A DNA stretch of 64,000 bases from Pseudonocardia sp. CNS-004 (GTDB lineage Bacteria > Actinomycetota > Actinomycetes > Mycobacteriales > Pseudonocardiaceae), in contig MKJV01000156.1 in assembly GCA_001942185.1 (NCBI GenBank), forward strand, positions 62,001 to 126,000. The letters are read 5' to 3'. This document shows positions 1-9,189 of this stretch, piece after piece (within the stretch, counting starts at the first letter, position 1; each line of letters begins with the position of its first letter). A model generated the notes under the pieces. That model was given only the letters and a program-made list of their open reading frames with translations, made no database searches and was not told the origin of the DNA. The translations under genes and the position numbers were made by a program.

Positions 1-33
1 CGTGCCACCACTGTCGACGATCGACGTGCACGT

Positions 34-93
34 GATCGGCGGAAGTGGTGCCAGGGCGTCACGTCCGGCGGTCTCGAACCACTTCCGGTGATC
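34..93. repeat. GATC-bounded inverted repeat
   Basis: A 60-bp stretch starts and ends with GATC, and its ends are complementary: GATCGGCGGAAGTGGT pairs with ACCACTTCCGGTGATC apart from a mismatch or two. It lies upstream of the convergently placed GntR gene with no gene evident on its left. It has the size and GATC ends of the 62-bp palindromes near 6.3-7.7 kb but a different core. Its function is unknown. It could be a terminator for a gene off the left edge. Confidence 0.5.
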
Positions 94-210
94 ACACTCC
101 GGTTGGCTGGGGCCGGCGTCATGCGCGGCTGGGCGGCGCACCCGGCGAGGGCGCTGTGGCGCCGGCCGGACCGATCATGGTGTTCCGTGACGCGCCGAAC
201 GTCATCGGGA

Positions 211-930
211 TCATCTAGCCGCGCGGCCCGTGGGGTCGAGGTAGTGCTCCACGTCCTCTTCCGTCTGCTGCAGGTGGGCCTCCATCGCGGCCCTGGCCTG
301 CACGGGGTCGCCCGCCTCGATCGCGCGCAGGATCGCGGCGTGGCGGTCGAGGGCGTGGCTGCGGAAGTCCCGCACGGCCGACGTCTCCTGGCGCATCGCG
401 CGCAGCACGGACGTGAGGGGTTCGAAGAGGGCGTCGAGGAACACGTTGTCGGCCGCGTCGAACAGCGCCTCGTGGAAGGCGAGGTCGGCTTCGGCGGCGG
501 CGGCGGCGTCCTCGCGGGCGTGCCCGTCGAGCATCTTCCGGTGCAGCGACCGGAGGCGCTCGAGGTGCGACTCCTTGCGGCGGACCGCGGCGAGCTCGAC
601 GATCGCGACCTCGACGGCGCGGCGGGCCTCCATCAGCCTGCGGGGGAGCAGCAGCGGGTCGCCTCCGGCCCGGCTGCGGGCCAGCAGCAGCCTGCCGTCC
701 AACGGTGACCACAGGCGGGTCGGGTTCACGAGCGTGGAGCGGCCCTGTTGCACGTCGAGCACCCGGGTGGGGACGAGCGAACGGATCGCCTCGCGCACGG
801 TGAGACGGCTGACGCCGAACCTGGAGGCCAGGTCGGACTCGCTCGGCAACGGCCCGCCGATGGGGAACGTGCCGTCGAGCACGAGGTCGAGCAGCTGTTC
901 GGCAACAACATCGGCTCGCCCGGGGCGCAT
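211..930 (-). CDS. FadR/GntR-family transcriptional regulator (FCD domain)
   Basis: This 239-residue protein has the FadR-type layout. An N-terminal winged helix (about residues 1-70) includes LASRFGVSRLTVREAIRSL. An all-helical FCD ligand domain spans about 95-225, with the usual spaced histidines that often bind a metal (FHEALFD near 152, HAAILRAIEAGD near 200, AHLQQTEED near 221). Such regulators repress acid or sugar-acid catabolic operons and release DNA when a carboxylate binds. No target operon is adjacent: the next gene to the right is on the opposite strand and of unknown function. Starts at ATG. The effector cannot be told from sequence. Confidence 0.9.
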   Translation of the reverse strand: MRPGRADVVAEQLLDLVLDGTFPIGGPLPSESDLASRFGVSRLTVREAIRSLVPTRVLDVQQGRSTLVNPTRLWSPLDGRLLLARSRAGGDPLLLPRRLMEARRAVEVAIVELAAVRRKESHLERLRSLHRKMLDGHAREDAAAAAEADLAFHEALFDAADNVFLDALFEPLTSVLRAMRQETSAVRDFRSHALDRHAAILRAIEAGDPVQARAAMEAHLQQTEEDVEHYLDPTGRAAR

Positions 931-1229
931 CTGTACACCCTAGAGGGGGTAACGGGTTCGTGACCGAGAGCACCCCACGTGACCCTCCTCGCACGGTGGC
1001 CCGGGTGGGGCGCCGAGCGGTCCGTCGCGGAGTCTGCGCAGGTGGGAGCGCCGAACGGCGGCTGTCCGCCGTTCCACCGCCTACCCTTCGGTAAGGCACC
1101 ACTCACGGATCACTCGGGCCCGCTCGGCGTACGGACCACCGGTACGCCGACCCCGGTGGTGCGCGTGGGAGTTGACTCTGCGATGGATCGTTCGTTCCTG
1201 GGGCGGGGCGACGACCGGTCGAGGGGGAC
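931..1229. other. Divergent intergenic region
   Basis: These 299 bases separate the GntR gene (minus) from the plus-strand gene at 1230. I see no additional gene. The region must hold both promoters. A strong Shine-Dalgarno run (GAGGGGGAC) sits immediately before the ATG at 1230. Confidence 0.5.
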
Positions 1230-1756
1230 ATGTTGCAGATGGTCGCGGTGCCGGAGATGCCTGTCTCCGAGCCGGTGGCGGACACCACCACCGGCAGTTC
1301 CGCCGTTCCTGCGTCCCGTGCCGTGGCGGTCACGGTCAGCCCGATGGAGCTGCTCCGTCCGGAGTCCCATCTGGCCGAGCTCGTCGCCGGGTTCCCGCAG
1401 GTCGAGCTGCTCGTGGCGGCCGACGACAGCAGGGCCGACCCGGAGGACGACATCGACCGCCAGGGCGAGGAGCTGCGGGCGAGTGCCGCCAGGCTCGGCC
1501 TTTCCGGGCTCGCGCTGCACCGGCTCGGGCTGCCGAGCCCGCTGCCTGCCACGGCGGAGAACGACCTGGTGGCCGCGATGAGCGAGCTGGTGGCTTCGAT
1601 CCCGAGCCGGGCGTGTACTGCCTCGCCCCGGCCTCGGCGCCCTCCGACCCGGCGCGTGGCGTCGTGGAGCGCGCCGCGCAGCGGATCGCCCGCGTGTACG
1701 GCATCCCGCTGCTGCGCTACCGCTGCCTGGAACTGGCCGTCGTCACGGGCGACTGA
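1230..1756 (+). CDS. Hypothetical protein, frame broken once
   Basis: I do not recognise the family. The protein begins MLQMVAVPEMPVSEP behind a good GAGGGGGAC ribosome site. Frame 3 is coding-like up to about 1600 and frame 2 continues to the stop at 1756, ending GIPLLRYRCLELAVVTGD. Adding one G near 1598 (giving ELVGFDPEPGVYC) joins them into a 175-residue protein. It shows no signal peptide or membrane segment and is acidic in the middle (DDSRADPEDDID). The broken frame looks like a base-calling deletion because both halves keep actinobacterial codon use. WhiB and STAS regulators follow on the other strand, but no functional link is shown. Confidence 0.6.
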
Positions 1757-1810
1757 ACGCGCAAGGTGGGGCGGGTTCCGCGGAACCCGCCCCGTCGTCG
1801 TGGATGGTGC

Positions 1811-2104
1811 TCAACTGGCCATGGCGATGCCGCGCTGTTCGAGGATCACCCGGCGTTCGGCCTCCGCCAGACCGCCCCACACGCCGAACGGCTCGCGGGT
1901 CTGTAGGGCGAACTCACGGCACTGGTCCATCACCGGGCACCGCCTGCACACTTCCTTGGCCTGAGCGGTGCGTCGCGCTCGCGACGGGTTGCGCTCCCCG
2001 TCGGGGTGGAAGAAGACGCCGCTGTCCATTCCCCGGCACGCCCCGAGGCGCTGCCACTGCCACGCGTGGTCCATGGGGCCGGGGAGCCTCGAAACGTCGC
2101 TCAT
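1811..2104 (-). CDS. WhiB-family iron-sulfur transcription factor
   Basis: This 97-residue protein carries the four-cysteine cluster of WhiB proteins (C23, then C53-x2-C56-x5-C62) and the downstream GVWGG turn before a basic helix. WhiB proteins hold a redox-sensitive [4Fe-4S] cluster and work with the primary sigma factor; they are confined to Actinobacteria and their phages. The CRGMDSGVFFHPDGER block resembles the WhiB3/WhiD subgroup, which governs redox balance and sporulation or cell division, but subgroup assignment is tentative. ATG at 2104 is preferred over GTG at 2110 because AAGAGG lies five bases upstream of it. Confidence 0.93.
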   Translation of the reverse strand: MSDVSRLPGPMDHAWQWQRLGACRGMDSGVFFHPDGERNPSRARRTAQAKEVCRRCPVMDQCREFALQTREPFGVWGGLAEAERRVILEQRGIAMAS

Positions 2105-2244
2105 CGTCACCTCTTGTCGTTCGTGCCCGACGTACCGGGCGACCGAGGTGCTGATTCCCAGGCCGGTGGACGGCCAAACACGTCAGAGCACCGACGTGTC
2201 CGTTGTGAGCCAGCTCACAACGGCGAGGCGTGAAGAGCGGCTGG

Positions 2245-2658
2245 TCAGGTGGCTGCCAGCGCCTGCTCAACGGTGTCGTGGATGTCGAAGAGAGGGATCA
2301 GGCCGGCGATGGTGAGCGGGCGCAGCACCCGGCGTGCTGTGCAGGCGAGACGCAGCTCGACGCCGGCGGTGTGGGCTGCTTCCCGCACTTCGATGAGCAC
2401 CGCGAGGCCGCTGGTGCCGAGGAAGGTGACGGCGTCCATGTCGAGGACGACGAGCTCCATCTCGGCGGCGGGCTCGAACTGGTCGAGTACGGCGAGGCGA
2501 AGCTGAGGTGACGTCAGCATGTCGACCTCGCCGCCGACCGTGACGACGACCTGCCCGGTGGCCGGGTGGGCGGTCGACAGCGTGATCTGGTCGTCGGCTT
2601 CGCCCCCGCGTCGGGTCGACGAGGGTTCGGCCTGCAGGTTCTCGCGCGTCTCGGACAT
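2245..2658 (-). CDS. STAS-domain anti-sigma factor antagonist
   Basis: This 137-residue protein has a charged N-terminal tail of about 22 residues followed by a single STAS domain. The hallmark block VVLDMDAVTFLGTSGLAVL is present, with the phosphorylatable Ser in TSGL. Family members bind an anti-sigma kinase when unphosphorylated and so free a sigma factor. No RsbW-like kinase or sigma gene is in this window, so its partner must be elsewhere. It lies between the WhiB and DivIVA-like genes, all on the minus strand. A second STAS gene is at 10649. Confidence 0.9.
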   Translation of the reverse strand: MSETRENLQAEPSSTRRGGEADDQITLSTAHPATGQVVVTVGGEVDMLTSPQLRLAVLDQFEPAAEMELVVLDMDAVTFLGTSGLAVLIEVREAAHTAGVELRLACTARRVLRPLTIAGLIPLFDIHDTVEQALAAT

Positions 2659-2796
2659 CGGTCGCCACCGTAAGGCTCGGGGCCGGGACGTGCCACCTGG
2701 AGCAGGCGGGCGACCCGGACGGGGTCGGGCGGAAGGACCCGGTCCGGGCCGACCGCGGGATGCGGATCGGAACTGACGATCAGCGTGGCCGCGGGA

Positions 2797-3620
2797 CTAC
2801 CCGCGGGCGGTGACGCCGTTGCGGTCCGCGGAGTCGTTGGTGCTGCCGTTGGTGCTGCCGTTGGTGCTGCCGTTGGTGCCGCCGTTGGTGCGGGTACTGC
2901 TCTCGCCGAGCTCGGTGCCGAGGAGCTTGTGCAGCCGGGCCATCTCGTTGCGGACGCCTCGTGCAGCGACCCGATGCGTCGCAGCTCCTGCTCGGCGGCC
3001 TCGCGGCGGCGCTTGAGGTCCTGGTCGCTGCGGTTCAGCACCTCCTTGGCGCGGGCCTGCGCCTCGGAGAGGACCTTGTCGGCGGCGGCGCGTGCGTCGT
3101 CGGTGATGCGGCTGGCGTCGTCACGGGCGGCGGACAGCATGGCGGAGGCCTGCTGCTCCCGCTCCTGGATGGCCACGTTGCGCTGGGCGGCCTCCTGGTC
3201 GAGCTCGGCCGACCGCGCGATGAGCTTCTGCTCGACCTCGTGGCGGTGCCGCTCGGCGTCGGCACGGGCCTGCTCCACGAGCCCGGTGGCCTCGTTGGCG
3301 GCGCGGCTGCGGACGTCGGCCGCCTCGTGCTCGGCGAGTCGCAGGATCTTCTCCGCGCGGAAGCCGAAGCTCTCCTGGGAGATCGGGCCGTCGGCCTGCT
3401 GCGCGCGGGCCGTGCGCAGCTCGCCCTCGATCGCGCGGGCGTGCTGCTCGGCGGCCTTGCGGGCCGTCTCGGCGGAGGTGACCCGGTCGCGGAGCTCGCG
3501 CAGCTGCGCGTCGACCTGGTCGCGGTCGTAGCCGCGACGGACGATGTCGAAGGAGGCTCCGGCGGGGGACGCGACGCCCCCACTGCTGTGGACGGAGTTA
3601 GGGGGGGTGCTGATCGTCAC
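2797..3620 (-). CDS. DivIVA-like coiled-coil protein, frame broken near the C-terminus
   Basis: The protein starts at GTG 3620 and has the DivIVA N-terminal signature FDIVRRGYDRDQVDAQL at about residues 24-40, then a long coiled coil rich in Ala, Glu, Arg and Gln. Such proteins organise polar growth or envelope machinery in actinobacteria. One G appears missing near 2963; restoring it gives SLHEGVRNEMARLHKLLG and a stop at 2797, about 274 residues. The tail holds four NGST repeats and is probably disordered. It is not the main Wag31/DivIVA of the dcw cluster, because no division genes are near. A cytoplasmic scaffold role is inferred. Confidence 0.82.
2836..2883. repeat. Four tandem 12-bp units inside the DivIVA-like gene
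   Basis: GTTGGTGCTGCC is repeated four times, the last copy with one change, and encodes the NGST/NGGT tail on the minus strand. Such a triplet-phased repeat can change copy number without altering the frame. Confidence 0.85.
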
Positions 3621-3869
3621 GGCCGGTAGTGTGTTCGCTCGAACCGGTGTTCCTCCATATGGCGTCGGCGGGCGGGTGCCCTCCTGCGTCCGGCGGTGTT
3701 CCACTTCACTGCAGTACAACGTCGGGTAGGGCGTGCGGTCGCCGGGCTGCGGCCTGCGGCCTGACGGGGCAGTTGCGAAGAGTAATTGCTGGTCACTCGA
3801 CGTAGTGGCTCCGGGCGGGTAGCCGCATGTCGTCTCGCCGTATTCCGGCCGATCCGATTTCATCGGGCC

Positions 3870-5174
3870 ATGGCGTTGTCGCGGCGGGCGTTCCTCCGGC
3901 GATCCGCTGCGGGGGTGCTGCTGGCCGGGGGCACCGACGTCCTCGAGGTGGCGGCGCCGCCCGCCGGGTACGGGCCACTCGTGGACGACCCGCAGGGGCG
4001 GCTCGCGCTGCCGGAGGGCTTCGGGTACGCGGTCGTCACGGAGGCCGGGGTGACCTCGCTGGAGACCGGCGAGCCCACCCCGCGCAACCACGACGGCACG
4101 GGGGCGTTCGCCGCCCCCGGCGGCGGCACGGTGCTCGTGCTCAACCACGAGATCCGCGAGGGCGCGGGCACCGAACTGGCCGTGCCGCACCGGGACGGGC
4201 TGGTCTACGACCCGGGGGCGGCGGGCGGCTGCACGATCGTCACCACCGACGCGCGTGGCGGGCGGGTGGCCGAGCGGGTCGGGATCGCCGGTACCTCCAC
4301 CAACTGCGCGGGCGGCGTGACGCCCTGGGGCACCTGGCTGACCTGCGAGGAGACCGAGGCGCGGGCCGGTGAGCGCGGGTACGAGCGCGACCACGGCTAC
4401 GTCTTCGAGGTCGACCCGTTCGACCGGGCGGCCCTGGTCGACCCGCGCCCGGTGAAGGCGCTGGGCCGCTACTCCCACGAGGCGCTCGCGATGGACCCGG
4501 TCACCGGCGACATCTACCTCACCGAGGACGCGTCGAGGCCGAACGGGCTGGTCTACCGCTGGGTGTCGCCGGGGGTGCGGGTCGGGCGCGGGGTGCTGCG
4601 CGGGCTCGGCCCCACCGACGGGGCGCTGACGGCCATGCGCTGCACCGACGAGGCGGGCCGGCACGTGGACGACCTGTCGCGGGCCTCGGCGCCCGGCACG
4701 ACCTACGCCGTGGAATGGGTGGACGTGCCGGACCGGGACGCGCGCGACGAGTCGGTGCGCACGCAGTTCGACGACGGCCGCGTCACCCGCGCCCGCAAGC
4801 TGGAGGGCGCGTGGTGGGGCAACGGGGGCGCGTACATCGTGTCGAGCTTCTCGAGCGGCCATCGCGGCCAGGTGTGGTTCTACGACCCGCGCCGCTCGAC
4901 GTTCACCCTCCGGCTGCGGTTCACCGGGGACGACGACGGTGACGGCCCGGACAACATCAGCGTCTCGCCGTACGGGGGCGTGATCCTCGCCGAGGACGGC
5001 GACGGGACCAACCACCTCGTCGCGGCCGCCGAGGACGGCACGACGTTCCGGCTCGCCCGCAGCGAGCACGGCGGCGAGTTCACGGGTCCGGTCTTCAGCG
5101 CCGACGGCCGGGTGCTCTTCGCCAACGTCCAGGTGCCGGGCACGATGTTCGCCATCAGTGGCCCGTGGGGTTAG
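3870..5174 (+). CDS. Tat-exported PhoX/DUF839-type protein (copy 1)
   Basis: This 434-residue protein starts at the ATG that precedes a twin-arginine signal, SRRAFLRRSAAGVLLAGG. The mature part matches the PhoX/DUF839 beta-propeller family: GYGPLVDDP near the mature N-terminus, LVLNHEIR, AGGCTIV, CAGGVTPWGTWLTCEET, and ALGRYSHEALAMDP. PhoX enzymes are secreted calcium/iron phosphatases; actinobacterial homologues are mostly uncharacterised, so phosphatase activity is inferred. The gene overlaps the start of the following PLP enzyme by ten bases, implying co-transcription. A close paralogue lies at 7812-9184. Confidence 0.85.
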   Translation: MALSRRAFLRRSAAGVLLAGGTDVLEVAAPPAGYGPLVDDPQGRLALPEGFGYAVVTEAGVTSLETGEPTPRNHDGTGAFAAPGGGTVLVLNHEIREGAGTELAVPHRDGLVYDPGAAGGCTIVTTDARGGRVAERVGIAGTSTNCAGGVTPWGTWLTCEETEARAGERGYERDHGYVFEVDPFDRAALVDPRPVKALGRYSHEALAMDPVTGDIYLTEDASRPNGLVYRWVSPGVRVGRGVLRGLGPTDGALTAMRCTDEAGRHVDDLSRASAPGTTYAVEWVDVPDRDARDESVRTQFDDGRVTRARKLEGAWWGNGGAYIVSSFSSGHRGQVWFYDPRRSTFTLRLRFTGDDDGDGPDNISVSPYGGVILAEDGDGTNHLVAAAEDGTTFRLARSEHGGEFTGPVFSADGRVLFANVQVPGTMFAISGPWG

Positions 5175-6289
5175 CTGGTCCGGTGCCCGAACCCGTCGAC
5201 CGTTCCTGCGACCGCACCCGCGCCTGGGTCACGGAGGCCATCCGGCGCGTCGAAGCCGACGCCAACCGCTCGGCGGACACCCACCTGCACCCGTTCCCGC
5301 TGCCGCCGGAGTGGGGGATCGACGTCTACCTCAAGGACGAGTCGGTCCACCCCACCGGCAGCCTCAAGCACCGCCTCGCGCGGTCGCTGTTCCTGTACGC
5401 GCTCACGAGCGGCTGGATCGTCGAGGGCACCACGGTGGTGGAGGCGAGCTCGGGGTCCACCGCGGTGTCGGAGGCCTACTTCGCGCGGCTGGTCGGCGTG
5501 CCGTTCGTCACGGTCGTGCCGCGGTCCACGAGCCCGGAGAAGATCGCGCTGATCGAGCGGTACGGCGGGCGCTGCCACTACGTGGACAAGGCGCCGGACA
5601 TGTACCCGGAGGCCGAGCGGTTGGCCGCCGAGACGGGCGGGCACTACATCGACCAGTTCACCTACGCCGAGCGGGCCACCGACTGGCGGGGCAACAACAA
5701 CATCGCCGAGTCGATCTTCGAGCAGCTGGCGATGGAGCGGTTCCCGGTGCCCGAGTGGATCGTCGTCGGGGCCGGCACCGGCGGCACGTCCGCCACGATC
5801 GGGCGCTACCTGCGCTACCGCCGCCACCCCACCCGCCTGGCCGTCGTCGACCCCGAGAACTCGGCGTTCCTCCCCGGCTGGACGCTGAACACCCCCGACT
5901 ACGCCACCGGCATGCCGTCGCGCATCGAGGGGATCGGCAGACCCCGGATGGAGCCGAGCTTCGTGCCCGCCGTGATCGACCTGATGATCCCGGTGCCGGA
6001 CGCGGCGAGCGTCGCCGCTGCCCGCCACCTGCGCGAGGTGACCGGCCGGTGGGCGGGCGGCTCGACGGGCACCAACCTGTGGGGCGTCTGGCAGCTGGTG
6101 GCGCGGATGCGCGCCGACGGCGTGCGCGGCAGCGTCGTGACCCTGATCTGCGACGGAGGCGACCGCTACCAGCACAGCTACTACGACGACGCATGGGTGC
6201 GGCAGCAGGGGATGGACCTCGCCCCCTACACCGCGACCCTCGAATGCTTCCTCGCAACGGGGGAGTGGTCGCCGCCCGCCGGCCCATGA
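5165..6289 (+). CDS. PLP-dependent cysteine synthase/tryptophan synthase beta-fold enzyme
   Basis: The 374-residue protein is a fold-type II PLP enzyme. The Schiff-base lysine is in HPTGSLKHR (about residue 68), the ring-binding segment is EASSGSTAV, and the phosphate loop is GAGTGGTSATIGRY. These are features of the O-acetylserine sulfhydrylase/cystathionine beta-synthase family. It differs from canonical CysK in its long N-terminal extension, and the C-terminus has CDGGDRYQHSYY in place of the usual SGERYL region. The substrate is uncertain. GTG 5165 overlaps the upstream gene; GTG 5183 is an alternative start. Confidence 0.85.
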   Translation: MGLAGPVPEPVDRSCDRTRAWVTEAIRRVEADANRSADTHLHPFPLPPEWGIDVYLKDESVHPTGSLKHRLARSLFLYALTSGWIVEGTTVVEASSGSTAVSEAYFARLVGVPFVTVVPRSTSPEKIALIERYGGRCHYVDKAPDMYPEAERLAAETGGHYIDQFTYAERATDWRGNNNIAESIFEQLAMERFPVPEWIVVGAGTGGTSATIGRYLRYRRHPTRLAVVDPENSAFLPGWTLNTPDYATGMPSRIEGIGRPRMEPSFVPAVIDLMIPVPDAASVAAARHLREVTGRWAGGSTGTNLWGVWQLVARMRADGVRGSVVTLICDGGDRYQHSYYDDAWVRQQGMDLAPYTATLECFLATGEWSPPAGP

Positions 6290-6482
6290 TCATTCCGAGA
6301 TCCGTCGCACCGCCCTGCGGTGGACGGCGAGGCGCATCTCGGATCGATCGATCGTTCCGAGGGCACGGTTTCCGCCCCGCCGAGGCGCTGAGGCGCACGT
6401 CGGAATGATCACTCTCCGTTGATCGCTCCGAGGGCAGCGGATCCGCCCTCGCGAGGGCGCCGAGGCCGATCTCGGAACGATC
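6288..6482. repeat. Left array: three 62-bp GATC-ended palindromic repeats
   Basis: Three copies lie at 6288-6349, 6350-6410 and 6421-6482. Each begins GATC(A/G)(T/C)TCCGAG and ends in its complement CTCGGA(A/T)(T/C)GATC or a close variant. Each also carries an inner complementary GCCC/GGGC core. The first two are back to back. The array starts at the stop codon of the PLP enzyme and runs up to the DUF559 gene. There are no unique spacers, so this is not a CRISPR array. Confidence 0.8.
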
Positions 6483-6530
6483 ATCGGGGTGGGTGGAACC
6501 GGATCGCGGCGGCCGCCGTCAGTGCCGGGC

Positions 6531-7403
6531 ATGCCGATCGATCTGCGCCACCCCTTCCGCGGGACCGCTGCCGTCGCCGCCGGGCTCGTCACCCCCAAGA
6601 CGCTGCGCGGCCCGCGGTTCCGCCGCCTGTTCACCGGGATCTACATCCGCGCCGACGCCGAGGTCACCTTCGAGGTGCGCTCGCGAGCCGCTTACCTGCT
6701 GCTCGACGGCCGGGGCGTGCTCGGCGGGTTCTCCGCCGCCGAGCTGCTGGGGGCCTCGTGCGGTCCGCTCGACGCACCCGCCGAGGTCGTCGTGGCGTCC
6801 GGGGGCATGACGTCGCGGCCCGGCCTGCTGGTGCGGCGCGACGAGCTCGCACCCGTCGAGGTCACCGCGGTGGCGGGGTGCGCCGTCACCGGGCCGCTGC
6901 GCACGGCCTACGACCTCGGCCGCCGGCTCCCACTGGTGGAGGCGGTGGTCGCGGTGGACGCGCTGGCGTACGCGCAGGGGATCGTGCCTGCCGACGTGCT
7001 CGTGATGGCCGGGCGTCGGCTGGGGAGCCGGGGCAGCGCGCAGCTCCCGGAGGTGGTGGCGCTGTCGAACGGGCTCGCCGAGTCGCCGATGGAGACCCGG
7101 ATCCGGCTCGCGCTGCACTTCGCAGGTCTCCCTGCACCGGTGCTCCAGCACCCGGTGGGGCCGTACCTGCTCGACATGGCCTATCCGGACCTGATGGTGG
7201 CCGTGGAGTACGACGGCCGCCACCACCTCGACGCCGACCAGGCCTTGTACGACCTGCACCGCGCCACCTACCTGGGCCGCTGCGGCTGGGTCGTGCTGCG
7301 GTTCCGGGCGGCGGTGGTGCTCGGGCGACCGCGGTGGCTCGCGGTCGAGGTCCGCGCGACGCTCCGGCGAGCCGCGCAGGAGCGCGGGCGACAGGTCGGG
7401 TGA
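6531..7403 (+). CDS. AbiEi-like N-terminus plus DUF559 nuclease-fold protein
   Basis: The N-terminal half has the LVTPKTLRGPRFRRLFTGIYI segment seen in AbiEi-type antitoxin domains. The C-terminal third has the DUF559 (Vsr-like, PD-(D/E)XK superfamily) pattern: ESPMETRIRLAL, then LDMAYPDLMVAVEYDGRHH with acidic residues and EYDG, then GWVVLRF. From ATG 6531 the protein has 290 residues; GTG 6489 and GTG 6522 are alternatives. Proteins of this kind are common in actinobacteria but lack an experimental role. The gene is flanked on both sides by arrays of the same 62-bp palindromic repeat, which is unusual. Nuclease activity is inferred. Confidence 0.75.
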   Translation: MPIDLRHPFRGTAAVAAGLVTPKTLRGPRFRRLFTGIYIRADAEVTFEVRSRAAYLLLDGRGVLGGFSAAELLGASCGPLDAPAEVVVASGGMTSRPGLLVRRDELAPVEVTAVAGCAVTGPLRTAYDLGRRLPLVEAVVAVDALAYAQGIVPADVLVMAGRRLGSRGSAQLPEVVALSNGLAESPMETRIRLALHFAGLPAPVLQHPVGPYLLDMAYPDLMVAVEYDGRHHLDADQALYDLHRATYLGRCGWVVLRFRAAVVLGRPRWLAVEVRATLRRAAQERGRQVG

Positions 7404-7679
7404 TCGTTCCCAGGTTCGGCCGAACGCCCCGCCGAGGGCGCTCGGCCATACCTCGGATGGATCACTGCCTCTTGATCGTTCCGATCCGCGGCTCGTCGCC
7501 CCGGCAAGGGCACTGGGCGCGATCTCGGAATGATCAGAACGCGGTGATCCGTGCGAGAACCGTCGAATCGTCCTCACGGGGGCGCAGGGCCGCATCTCGG
7601 ATCGATCATCGCGGGTGATCGGTCCCAGATCGCCCATTCCGCCGTCGTCGGGGCGCTGCGTTGTATTTCGGAACGATCA
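7402..7679. repeat. Right array: four 62-63-bp GATC-ended palindromic repeats
   Basis: Copies lie at 7402-7463, 7474-7535, 7545-7607 and 7617-7679, with about 10-bp gaps. They share the outer stem GATCGTTCC(G/C)AG...CTCGGA-NN-GATC and the inner core CGCCCCG-CGAGGGCGCT (variable). The copies differ from each other by many base pairs while keeping the ends. The first copy overlaps the stop codon of the DUF559 gene. The array and about 130 bp of ordinary sequence fill the gap before the gene at 7812. Confidence 0.8.
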
Positions 7680-7811
7680 GCGCTCGCCGGCCCGACTGCC
7701 GCCCGACCAGTGACGTTCACCTGTTCGTCGCAACCGCCGGTCACGATCTCCGCCGGCCCACCACCCGATCGGGCAACCCGGCCGACCGCTCCCCCGAACT
7801 GGAGATCCACC

Positions 7812-9184
7812 ATGACCGAGTCTCTGTCCCGTCGCGGCTTCCTCGGCCGCGGCGCCGCCGCCGGGCTCGGCGTCGTGCTGCTCGGCGCCAGCGACGTGCT
7901 GCTCACGGCGCCCAACGCCGCCGCGGCGCCCGCGGCGCCCGGGTACGGGCCGCTGATCCCCGACCCGGCCGGGCGCCTCGCGCTGCCGCTGGGCTTCCGC
8001 TACTCGGTCGTCACCGAGGCCGGCGTCACCAAGCTCGACTCGGGAGAACCCACCCCGAGCCACCACGACGGCGCAGGCGCCTTCCGTGGCAAGGCGGGCG
8101 GGACGACGATCGTCTACAACCACGAGATCCGCGACCCCCTCGCCACGACCCCGTTCCCGGTGCCGCACGGCGACGGCCTCGTCTACGACCCGGGCAGCGC
8201 GGGCGGCTGCACGATCGTCGAGACCGACCGGGACGGCAACCGCGTCCGCGAGTACGTCGGGGTCGCCGGGACGTCCACGAACTGCGCCGGCGGGATCACC
8301 CCCTGGAACACCTGGCTGACCTGCGAGGAGACCGAGGACCGGGCCGGCGCCGGCGGGCGGCGGAAGGACCACGGGTACGTGTTCGAGGTCGACCCGTTCG
8401 ACCTGGCCGCCAACCGCGACCCGCAGCCGATCAAGGCGCTCGGGAGGTTCTCGCACGAGGCCGTCGCGGTCGACCCGCAGCGCGGCGACATCATCCTCAC
8501 CGAGGACGCTGGAAACCCGAACGGGCTGCTGTACCGGTGGGCGCCGCCGCGGGGCTACCGGGGGCGGAAGGGCGGGCTGCGCGCGCTCGGGCCGACCGAC
8601 GGCGACTTCGGCGCGATGCGGTGCACCGACGCGGCCGGGGCGCACGTGGACGACCTGTCCCGCGCGATCGAGGTCGGCACCACCTACGACGTCACCTGGG
8701 TCCCGGTGCCGGACCGCGACGCGCGCACGACCTCGACCCGCAACCAGTTCGCGCCGGCGAGATCACCCGCGGACGCAAGTTCGAGGGCGCCTGGTGGGGC
8801 GACGGCGGGGCCTACGTCGTCACGAGCTTCGCGCGCGAGGAGAGCCCGGTGCCGCACGACGGGCAGGTGTGGTTCTACGACCCCAGGCGGTCGACGCTCA
8901 CCCTGAAGCTCCGGTTCGCGCCCGGTGGCGAGCTCGACGGCCCGGACAACATCACCGTCTCCTCGTGGGGCGGGCTGATCCTCGCCGAGGACGGCGAGGG
9001 CACCCAGCACCTCGTGGGCGTCACCGAGGGCGGCGAGGCGTTCGAGCTCGCCCGCAACCAGGTGGCGGGCGACTCCGAGTTCGCAGGTCCCGTGTACTCC
9101 CACGACAAGAAGGTGTTGTTCGCGAGCATCCAGACGCCGGGGATCATGTACGCGATCACCGGTCCGTGGAGGAACCAGCGCTAG
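7812..9184 (+). CDS. Tat-exported PhoX/DUF839-type protein (copy 2), frame broken once
   Basis: The ATG follows AGATCCACC and begins MTESLSRRGFLGRGAAAG, a twin-arginine signal. The body is collinear with the 3870-5174 protein: AGYGPL-like start, VYNHEIR, AGGCTIVET, CAGGITPWNTWLTCEET, ALGRFSHEAVAVDP and GPDNITVSSWGGLILAEDG. The frame changes near 8751; one extra G gives RNQFGAGEITRGRKFEGAWWG, exactly matching the paralogue, so about 457 residues. A calcium-dependent secreted phosphatase role is inferred from family only. The two paralogues bracket the repeat-flanked nuclease gene, suggesting an old tandem duplication later separated. Confidence 0.82.
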
Positions 9185-9189
9185 AGCCG

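Noticed and set aside
2514..5069. A very long minus-strand open frame antisense to the PhoX-like gene
   Set aside because: Its left part is the real DivIVA-like gene; the rest is a composition-driven open frame opposite a gene with clear Tat signal and family motifs.
6288..7679. CRISPR array
   Set aside because: Copies are palindromic, 62 bp, diverged, directly adjacent or with ~10-bp gaps, and there are no unique spacers or cas genes.
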